A DNA stretch of 64,000 nucleotides, from NCBI RefSeq assembly GCF_022808595.1, contig NZ_JAKUCN010000001.1, forward strand, positions 496,001-560,000, read 5' to 3'. The position numbers and the translations under genes are program-made. The notes beneath the pieces were generated by a model. The model did not search any database, had not been told where the DNA came from, and saw only the letters and a list, made by a program, of their open reading frames with translations. Positions 57,253 through 64,000 of this stretch are shown piece by piece (the first letter of the stretch is position 1; the number at the start of each line of letters is the position of its first letter). The stretch is from Microvirga solisilvae. Its GTDB lineage: Bacteria > Pseudomonadota > Alphaproteobacteria > Rhizobiales > Beijerinckiaceae.

Positions 57253-57717
57253 ATGTCCGAAGCGCCTACCACGCTTCAAACCGCCGATATTCTCGAAATC
57301 CTCGAGTTGCTGCCGCATCGCTATCCGTTTCTCCTGGTCGACAAGATCATCGAGATCGACGGCGACAAGTCATGCATCGGCATCAAGAACGTCACCTTCA
57401 ATGAGCCACAATTCACGGGCCATTTCCCGTCTCGCCCGATCTTCCCGGGCGTGTTCCTCATCGAGGCCATGGCTCAGACGGCGGGTGCCATCTGCGTGAA
57501 GGCCAAGATGGCCGAACAGGCGAAGCCGAAGCAGGTGTTCTTCATGACCATCGACAAGGTGAAGTTCCGCAAGCCCGTGGAGCCCGGCGATCGGGTCGAG
57601 TTCCACATGAAGAAGCTCAACAACCGCCGCAACATGTGGTGGTACAAGGGTGAAGCCAAGGTTGACGGCGTCCTCGTCTGCGAGGCCGAAGTCAGCGCCA
57701 TGCTGGTGACAGACTGA
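57253..57717 (+). CDS. fabZ: 3-hydroxyacyl-ACP dehydratase FabZ
   Basis: Hot-dog-fold dehydratase of fatty acid elongation. 154 residues; catalytic His in [15 protein letters not shown] and Glu in [16 protein letters not shown]. It competes with LpxA/LpxD for 3-hydroxyacyl-ACP, hence its conserved place in the lpx cluster. The stop overlaps the lpxA ATG by one base. Confidence 0.97.
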   Translation: MSEAPTTLQTADILEILELLPHRYPFLLVDKIIEIDGDKSCIGIKNVTFNEPQFTGHFPSRPIFPGVFLIEAMAQTAGAICVKAKMAEQAKPKQVFFMTIDKVKFRKPVEPGDRVEFHMKKLNNRRNMWWYKGEAKVDGVLVCEAEVSAMLVTD

Positions 57718-58526
57718 TGGAAACAATCATCCACCCCACTGCCGTTATCGAGGATGGCGCCAAGATCGGCGCAGGGGTCAAGATCGGCCCGTTCTGCATG
57801 GTGGGGCCGGAGGTCGAGCTCGGCGAAGGCTGCCAGCTTGTGAGCCACGTGGCCCTCGCCGGCAAGACGAAGATCGGCGCGCGTACGCGCATCTTCCCCT
57901 TTGCTTCCATTGGCCATATCCCGCAGGACCTGAAGTACAAGGGCGAGGCCTCGACGCTGGAGATCGGCTCCGATTGCATGATCCGCGAAGGCGTGACCAT
58001 GAATCCCGGCACCGAAGGCGGCGGCCTGCGCACCATCATCGGTGATCGCTGCACTTTCCTCGCGGGCTCCCATGTGGGCCACGACACGAAGGTCGGCAAC
58101 GATTGCATCCTGTCCAACAACGTGATGCTGGCAGGCCATGTGACGGTCGGCAATTTCGTGATCTTCGGCGGCGGCTCCGCCGTGATCCAGTTTGCCCGCG
58201 TCGGCTCGCATGCCTTCGTCGGCGGCCTGTCGGGACTTGAGAACGATCTCATTCCCTACGGCATGGCCATGGGCAACCGCGCGCATCTCGCCGGTCTCAA
58301 CATCATCGGCATGCGCCGCCGCAACTTCACCCGCGAGCAGATTCACGACATTCGCCGTGCCTATCGCCTGTTGTTCGCCGACGAGGGCACGCTTGCCGAG
58401 CGCGTCGAGGATGTGGCTGCGGAGTTTGAGGAACATCCCTTTGTGCACGAAATTCTGGACTTCATCCGTGAAGGCAAGGATCGCTCGATTTGCACGCCGA
58501 AGGATCCCGTCAGCAGTAACGGGTGA
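57717..58526 (+). CDS. lpxA: UDP-N-acetylglucosamine acyltransferase
   Basis: First step of lipid A synthesis, transferring a 3-hydroxyacyl chain to UDP-GlcNAc. 269 residues of hexapeptide repeats (IHPTAVIEDGAKIGAGVKIG), the HIPQDLKYKGE loop, GSHVGHDTKVGN with the catalytic His, and the C-terminal helical domain after GLNIIGMRRRNFTREQI. Translationally coupled to fabZ. Confidence 0.97.
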   Translation: METIIHPTAVIEDGAKIGAGVKIGPFCMVGPEVELGEGCQLVSHVALAGKTKIGARTRIFPFASIGHIPQDLKYKGEASTLEIGSDCMIREGVTMNPGTEGGGLRTIIGDRCTFLAGSHVGHDTKVGNDCILSNNVMLAGHVTVGNFVIFGGGSAVIQFARVGSHAFVGGLSGLENDLIPYGMAMGNRAHLAGLNIIGMRRRNFTREQIHDIRRAYRLLFADEGTLAERVEDVAAEFEEHPFVHEILDFIREGKDRSICTPKDPVSSNG

Positions 58527-58532
58527 GGCTGC

Positions 58533-59450
58533 ATGCAGCCCGAGCACGCAATAAATTCAGGGGCCGGCTCCCAGGGTCCGGCTCATGCTTCAAGCGGTCC
58601 CATCGCCATCGTTGCAGGCAGCGGACGTCTTCCCATTCAGCTCATCGAGCATCTCGAACGCACGGGGCAGGATTACCGGGTCCTCGCGTTCCGAGGCTTT
58701 GCCGAGCCTGAATTGCGTAGGAAGGCCCACGCCCATGTGGACCTGCTCGATCTCAAGACCATCATGAGCACGCTCGACGGCTGGAAGCCGCGCGCGGTCT
58801 CCCTCGTCGGCGCGGTGCGCCGCCCAGGCTTTACGGCCTTGCTGGGCGCATACTCGGCCCTTCGCAACATGCAGGAGGTGAAGGAGGTCATCACCCGCGG
58901 TGACGACCAGGTACTCCGTGGTGCGGTGATGCTCATCGAGGAGCGCGGACATCGCGTGGTGGGGGCGCACGAGCTCGCGCCGGATCTCGTTGCTTCGCGC
59001 GATCTACATGGATCTCTGGAGCCCAACGAAGATGACCGGCAGGCCATCACGGTTGGTCTCGATCTTCTTGCCTCCCTGTCTGCGTTCGATATCGGACAGG
59101 GGGCCGTGATCGCCCGCAACCATGTGCTTGCGATCGAAGGTCCCGAGGGCACCGACCGCATGCTGGTGCGGGTCGCAGGCTTTCGCCAATCCTGGTTCGG
59201 CCTTCGCCGCCGCAAAGAGGGTGGGGTGCTGATCAAGGCCGCGAAGCAGGGCCAAGACCTGCGGGTCGACATGCCGACCATCGGCCCACGCACGATCGCC
59301 GAAGCCGCGAAGGCAGGTCTGTCCGGCATCGCCATCGGCGCAGGCTCCACCTTCGTGCTCGAGCAGGAGGAAACCTTACGCACCGCCGACCGTCTTGGGC
59401 TTTTCCTTGCCGCCGTCGATTTGCCCTGGATGGAGAAGGCCCGTGGCTGA
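58533..59450 (+). CDS. lpxI: UDP-2,3-diacylglucosamine diphosphatase LpxI
   Basis: Produces lipid X from UDP-diacylglucosamine; the alphaproteobacterial replacement for LpxH. 305 residues matching the LpxI (former DUF1009) family: AIVAGSGRLPIQLIEHLE at the N-terminus, VSLVGAVRRPGF, and the C-terminal VDMPTIGPRTIAEAAKAGLSGIAIGAGSTFVLE with conserved acidic and glycine residues. The N-terminal 30 residues before the core are poorly conserved and the true start could be later. Overlaps lpxB by 8 bases. Confidence 0.94.
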   Translation: MQPEHAINSGAGSQGPAHASSGPIAIVAGSGRLPIQLIEHLERTGQDYRVLAFRGFAEPELRRKAHAHVDLLDLKTIMSTLDGWKPRAVSLVGAVRRPGFTALLGAYSALRNMQEVKEVITRGDDQVLRGAVMLIEERGHRVVGAHELAPDLVASRDLHGSLEPNEDDRQAITVGLDLLASLSAFDIGQGAVIARNHVLAIEGPEGTDRMLVRVAGFRQSWFGLRRRKEGGVLIKAAKQGQDLRVDMPTIGPRTIAEAAKAGLSGIAIGAGSTFVLEQEETLRTADRLGLFLAAVDLPWMEKARG

Positions 59451-60636
59451 CACGAAGCCGCTCAACATCTGGATCGTCTCAGGCGAGGAATCCGGTGATC
59501 AGCTCGGCGCGAAGCTCATGCGCGCGCTGAAAGCACGGCTCGGAACCGAGCGCCTCAGCTTCGGCGGTGTCGGCGGTCACGCCATGGAGGCAGAAGGCCT
59601 CAAGAGCCTATTCCCGCTCGAAGACATCGCCGTCATGGGCATCGTTGCCGTCATCGGCCGACTGCCGACCGTGCTTAACCGCATCAAGCTCACCGCCGAT
59701 GCGGTGGTCGCGGCCAATCCAGATATTCTCATCATCATCGACAGCCCTGATTTCACGCACCGCGTCGCCAAGGCCGTGCGCAAGCGCGCGCCGCATATTC
59801 CGGTGGTGGATTACGTGAGCCCATCGGTCTGGGCGTGGCGTCCGGGCCGCGCTGCGAAGATGCGCGCCTATGTGGATCATCTTCTGGCATTGCTGCCGTT
59901 CGAGCCCGATGCACACAAGCGCCTCGGTGGCCCGCCAACGACCTATGTGGGCCATCCGCTGATCGAGCGCGTGACGGAGTTCAGGCCGGCGGAAGGTGAG
60001 CGCAATCTGCACAGGGACGGACCCGTCAATCTTCTTGTGCTGCCGGGCAGCCGCCGCTCCGAAGTGAGCCGTTTGCTCGATGTCTTCGGTGAGACGTTGA
60101 AGCTGCTGCAGCAGCGTTCAGCGCGCTCCTTCGAGGTGACGATTCCCGCCGTGCCGCATCTCGTGCAGGCGATCCGCGAAGGCACAGAATCGTGGAGCGT
60201 GAAGCCGCGCATCGTGGAGGGCGAGGCCGCCAAATGGCAGGCCTTCCGCCGCGCGGATGCGGCGCTTGCTGCTTCCGGCACCGTGACCCTCGAACTCGGC
60301 CTCTCCGGCATCCCGATGGTGGTGGCCTACAAGGTGTCGAAGATCGAGGCGCTCATCCTGCGTCCGCTGATCAAGGCGCAATCCATCGTGCTCACGAACC
60401 TCGTGCTTGGCGAAAATGCGATTCCCGAATTCATCCAAGAGGATTGCACGCCGGAAACGCTAGCAGTGACGCTTCTGCCGCTGCTCTCGGATACGTCGGA
60501 GCGCCGTGCGCAGGAGGCAGCGCTCCAGCGCCTCGATGAGCTGATGCGGATCGGCGACGAGATGCCGAGCGAGCGGGCGGCGCGGATCGTCGAGGAGGTT
60601 CTTCGTCGTAAAAAGGCGGAAGCCCCTGCCGCCTAG
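59443..60636 (+). CDS. lpxB: Lipid-A-disaccharide synthase
   Basis: GT19 glycosyltransferase joining lipid X to UDP-diacylglucosamine. 397 residues from a GTG inside the end of lpxI with GGAGAAGG upstream. Motifs: IWIVSGEESGDQLGAKLMRAL, VDYVSPSVWAWRPGRAAKM, LVLPGSRRSEVSRLL and AASGTVTLELGLSGIPMVVAYK (nucleotide-sugar site). Ends the lpxD-fabZ-lpxA-lpxI-lpxB run. Confidence 0.96.
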   Translation: MADTKPLNIWIVSGEESGDQLGAKLMRALKARLGTERLSFGGVGGHAMEAEGLKSLFPLEDIAVMGIVAVIGRLPTVLNRIKLTADAVVAANPDILIIIDSPDFTHRVAKAVRKRAPHIPVVDYVSPSVWAWRPGRAAKMRAYVDHLLALLPFEPDAHKRLGGPPTTYVGHPLIERVTEFRPAEGERNLHRDGPVNLLVLPGSRRSEVSRLLDVFGETLKLLQQRSARSFEVTIPAVPHLVQAIREGTESWSVKPRIVEGEAAKWQAFRRADAALAASGTVTLELGLSGIPMVVAYKVSKIEALILRPLIKAQSIVLTNLVLGENAIPEFIQEDCTPETLAVTLLPLLSDTSERRAQEAALQRLDELMRIGDEMPSERAARIVEEVLRRKKAEAPAA

Positions 60637-60690
60637 CTTTTGCGACTCTGTTTCCCTATCCTTTCCCACCATCAGCAGAGGGACGGGACA

Positions 60691-61305
60691 ATGATAGACA
60701 GATGGCTTTCGCGCATAGGCGTAACCTGTGTCGTTGTTCTTGGCTGTACGGCTTTCGGTGCGCGTGCCGATGAACTCAAATGCGAAGGCGCCTTCGCCAG
60801 GGATTCGGATCATCAAAGGCTGATCAGCGTCTTCGGACCACGGAACGTGGAGAAGTCCGTGGTCTATGAAGAATCGGAGCAGATGAATGCCAGCACCATC
60901 TTCCCGAAGGATCCGGCTCGGAACATCGAAGTCGTCTGGTGGAACGAGAAGGCACGCAAGCGACCGTCTTCTATCCAGACTTCCGGCAGTGCTTGGAACG
61001 GCCCCAAAGGCATCCGTGTCGGGATGACATTGGACGAGGTGGAGGCTCTCAATGGCAGGCCTTTCACGCTCTACGGCTTCGGCTGGGATTTCGGTGGAAC
61101 GAGTTCGGATTGGAAAGGTGGCGACCTGGCTGCCCTTCCAGGCGGCTGTAATCTGTTCGTCATCTTCTCATTGGATGAGACGGCCAGCGAGGAGGCGCAG
61201 ATAAAGGTTTCCAGCGACAACGAATTCGTCTCGAACCAGAACGAGATCAAGGCCGTGAGCCCCAAGGTCGTCAGGATCGGTCTGGGCTTTCCGCAGAAGC
61301 AATAA
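60691..61305 (+). CDS. Secreted protein of unknown family
   Basis: 204 residues from an ATG preceded by GAGGGACGGG. A clear Sec signal peptide (hydrophobic VTCVVVLGCTAFG, likely cleavage after ARA) is followed by a mature domain with CEGAF near its start and a second Cys (PGGCNLFVIF), which could form a disulphide. GIRVGMTLDEVEALNGRPFTL resembles the helix-strand motif of SmpA/BamE-like small domains, but the rest does not match. A Trp/Gly-rich stretch (FGWDFGGTSSDWKGGDL) is distinctive. I do not recognise the family. It lies 54 bases behind lpxB with its own ribosome binding site; periplasmic location is inferred. Confidence 0.7.
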   Translation: MIDRWLSRIGVTCVVVLGCTAFGARADELKCEGAFARDSDHQRLISVFGPRNVEKSVVYEESEQMNASTIFPKDPARNIEVVWWNEKARKRPSSIQTSGSAWNGPKGIRVGMTLDEVEALNGRPFTLYGFGWDFGGTSSDWKGGDLAALPGGCNLFVIFSLDETASEEAQIKVSSDNEFVSNQNEIKAVSPKVVRIGLGFPQKQ

Positions 61306-61310
61306 AAGGA

Positions 61311-61328
61311 CTCTGCGGGAAAGCAGAG
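61311..61328. terminator. Weak hairpin between convergent genes
   Basis: CTCTGC / GCAGAG with a 6-nt loop in the 25-bp space between the secreted-protein gene and the minus-strand ureohydrolase gene. Stem is short and T-runs are absent. Confidence 0.35.
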
Positions 61329-61330
61329 GC

Positions 61331-62242
61331 TCACACCTGCCGGGCGATGGTGCCGATGACATTGACGAGAAGCCGCGCGGCGGTCAGAGCCGACAGGTTG
61401 TCGATATCGGCTGGAGGGTAAAGCTCGACGATGTCGAATCCTGCGATCCTGGCCCGACGGCCAAGGCCCGAGATCAAGTCGATTGCTTGTGTGTAGGTGA
61501 GGCCGCCGGGAGTGCGTGAGGCGACACCTGGCATGATGCTGGGATCAATGCCGTCGCAATCGAGAGTGACGATAACTCGCGCTCCTTCCGGGATATGCTT
61601 AAGAGCAGCTTCAACGCCTTGAGAATGTATCTCACGGGCTGTCACGATGCGGCTGCCGTAATGCCGTGCCGCTTCTAGTTCCGCAAGGCGTGCGCTGCCC
61701 ACGCTCCGCATGCCAACCTGCACGATACCAGCGACGTGCTGCATCTCGCTCGCCCGGCGCATCGGGTTCGAATAGCCGTAGCGCTCACCCTGCACTTCGT
61801 CACGCCAGTCGATATGAGCGTCGATCTGCAGGATCCATACAGGCCCGTGCTCTGCAAAACCGCTAAAGAAGGGAATGGGGACGGAGTCGTCCCCGCCGAT
61901 GAGGATCGGGACAGCAGGCAATGCTAAGATCTCGCGTGTCTTTGCCTCGATCCGAGCCCGGTTGCCGGCATTGTCATGCATGATGGTGGGAATGTCGCCA
62001 GCATCGATGCAGCAGATTGGTTTGTTATCGAAAAGTGGGCCGCCAAGATCGAAATCCCAGTGCTCGACGAGTGCCGCATCATCCTGGCTCGCTACGCGAA
62101 TGGCGTTGGCGGCTAAAGTGTAGCCGCTGCTGTTGCTGCCGGGATAGGTGCTGCCGTGGCCAGCTCCGAAGATCACTGCGCAAGGCCTGCGGCCATCAAC
62201 AAGATGCGTAGGAAAACCGAGAAAGGGGCTTGAGACGGTCAT
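61331..62242 (-). CDS. Arginase/agmatinase/formiminoglutamase (ureohydrolase) family protein
   Basis: 303 residues. The fold is clear from the three metal motifs: GGDDSVPIP (residues 116-123), QIDAHIDWRD (140-149) and TLDCDGIDPSIMPG (227-239), with GAGHG and STYPG near the start. In arginases and agmatinases the first motif is GGDHS, its His binding manganese A; here it is Asp119. All other metal aspartates and the DAHID His are kept. Substrates of the family include agmatine, guanidinobutyrate and guanidine; I cannot choose among them, and no urease or polyamine gene is adjacent. ATG with AGGGA upstream on the minus strand. Confidence 0.85.
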   Translation of the reverse strand: MTVSSPFLGFPTHLVDGRRPCAVIFGAGHGSTYPGSNSSGYTLAANAIRVASQDDAALVEHWDFDLGGPLFDNKPICCIDAGDIPTIMHDNAGNRARIEAKTREILALPAVPILIGGDDSVPIPFFSGFAEHGPVWILQIDAHIDWRDEVQGERYGYSNPMRRASEMQHVAGIVQVGMRSVGSARLAELEAARHYGSRIVTAREIHSQGVEAALKHIPEGARVIVTLDCDGIDPSIMPGVASRTPGGLTYTQAIDLISGLGRRARIAGFDIVELYPPADIDNLSALTAARLLVNVIGTIARQV

Positions 62243-62301
62243 CTCTTGAGTTCCCTATAATCGTTGAGTTGCGATCGTAGACCGGACCTGGAGTTCACAG
62301 C

Positions 62302-62325
62302 AAAAAGGGGCCTTCCGGCCCCTTT
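62302..62325 (-). terminator. Intrinsic terminator of gltA
   Basis: Read on the minus strand: AAAGGGGCC-GGAA-GGCCCCTTT followed by further T residues, about 23 bases after the gltA stop. Confidence 0.88.
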
Positions 62326-62347
62326 CTCACATCCGTTGTCGGAAATC

Positions 62348-63637
<1,290 letters not shown>

Positions 63638-63688
63638 GGGTCTTCGCCCTTTCAGCAGGAGGCCGGGCATAACCTAGAGCAGCCGAAC

Positions 63689-63710
63689 GCCCGGAGGAGA
63701 GCCTCCGGGC
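63689..63710. terminator. Hairpin between gltX and gltA
   Basis: Perfect 9-bp arms GCCCGGAGG / CCTCCGGGC with a 4-nt loop in the 175-bp gap. It lies about 100 bases downstream of the gltX stop and lacks a T-run, so it may instead be part of the gltA leader. Confidence 0.4.
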
Positions 63711-63812
63711 TAAGCTGCCGGACCGAGGTCAGCCGGTCGGGGGAGAATATGGGGCCTTCGGTAGCTTATCCGTAGGTGCCCCGCAAGCACGTCTAAAGGT
63801 GGGTGCGTCCTG

Positions 63813-64000
63813 CTATGCAGCAGGCGCATCCTTCAGCTGATCTTCAAGCCGCAACAGGGTTTCTTCACGGCCGAGAACCGCCATCACGTCGAAGAGGCCA
63901 GGTGAGGTGGCTTTGCCCGTCAAGGCAGCGCGCAGGGGCTGCGCCACCTGTCCGAGCTTGGCTCCAAGGGCCTCCGCATGCTCGCGCACGACGGCCTCGA
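63813..64000 (-). CDS. gltX: Glutamyl-tRNA synthetase, C-terminal part
   Basis: Only the last 62 codons are in the window. They read as the anticodon-binding C-terminus of Glt[21 protein letters not shown] followed by [19 protein letters not shown]. The PLRxALTG and [14 protein letters not shown] segments are diagnostic of the bacterial discriminating enzyme. The rest of the gene lies beyond the right end. Confidence 0.93.
   Translation of the reverse strand, partial: EAVVREHAEALGAKLGQVAQPLRAALTGKATSPGLFDVMAVLGREETLLRLEDQLKDAPAA

Overview
The window is a GC-rich stretch of housekeeping chromosome from an alphaproteobacterium, very probably Hyphomicrobiales (Rhizobiales) and most like the Methylobacteriaceae (Microvirga/Methylobacterium type). 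This rests on gene order (glyA-nrdR-rib-nusB-thiL; yceD-plsX-fabH-ihfA-merR; nuoA-N followed by birA, rnj, mce, a DUF1467 gene and proS; rpsB-tsf-pyrH-frr-uppS-cdsA-dxr-rseP-bamA-lpx), on a short prolyl-tRNA synthetase without the editing insertion, and on an S2 protein with a C-terminal helix-hairpin-helix tail. Genus assignment is an inference; no search could be run.

Layout. 1-7.4 kb: 3' end of an L,D-transpeptidase, then glyA, nrdR, the riboflavin genes ribD-ribE-ribH, nusB, thiL and an MFS transporter. 7.6-12.3 kb: a membrane pyrophosphatase (K+-independent type), a methyltransferase, bamE on the minus strand, a cytochrome bc1 assembly chaperone and a DUF177/YceD protein. 12.4-15.7 kb: plsX-fabH-ihfA-MerR-type regulator, then tRNA-Asp. 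16.4-31.4 kb: the complete 14-gene complex I operon nuoA-N, all plus strand. 31.4-38.4 kb: biotin ligase, RNase J, methylmalonyl-CoA epimerase, DUF1467 protein, ProRS and the lipoprotein exporter pair lolC/E-lolD. 38.9-42.4 kb: dnaE. 42.5-45.7 kb: the one clearly accessory block, a three-gene cassette of a type III polyketide synthase, an isoprenylcysteine-methyltransferase-like membrane enzyme and a DHA2-type MFS exporter. 45.9-60.6 kb: translation and envelope genes rpsB, tsf, pyrH, frr, uppS, cdsA, dxr, rseP, bamA, lpxD, fabZ, lpxA, lpxI, lpxB. 60.7-64 kb: a secreted protein of unknown family, then on the minus strand a ureohydrolase-like protein, citrate synthase and the 3' end of gltX.

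How it works together. Complex I (nuo) and the pyrophosphatase energise the membrane; the bc1 chaperone serves the next respiratory complex. plsX/fabH/fabZ/cdsA make phospholipid precursors, uppS/dxr make the undecaprenyl carrier, lpxD/A/I/B make lipid A, lolCD exports lipoproteins, and bamA/bamE insert outer-membrane proteins, so most of the envelope assembly line is here.

Points of interest: the type III PKS-methyltransferase-exporter cassette with an operator-like palindrome at its promoter; a 33-codon membrane ORF between lolD and dnaE with a good ribosome binding site; a strong minus-strand terminator between the DUF1467 gene and proS that no recognised gene explains; two copies of a ~107-bp palindromic dispersed repeat upstream of ribH and pyrH; hairpins sited at the frr stop and the lpxD start; a perfect 16-bp tandem duplication across the glyA stop codon; a histidine-rich loop in NuoL; and an Asp in place of a metal-site His in the ureohydrolase. 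No CRISPR, insertion sequence, prophage, rRNA or plasmid genes were seen.
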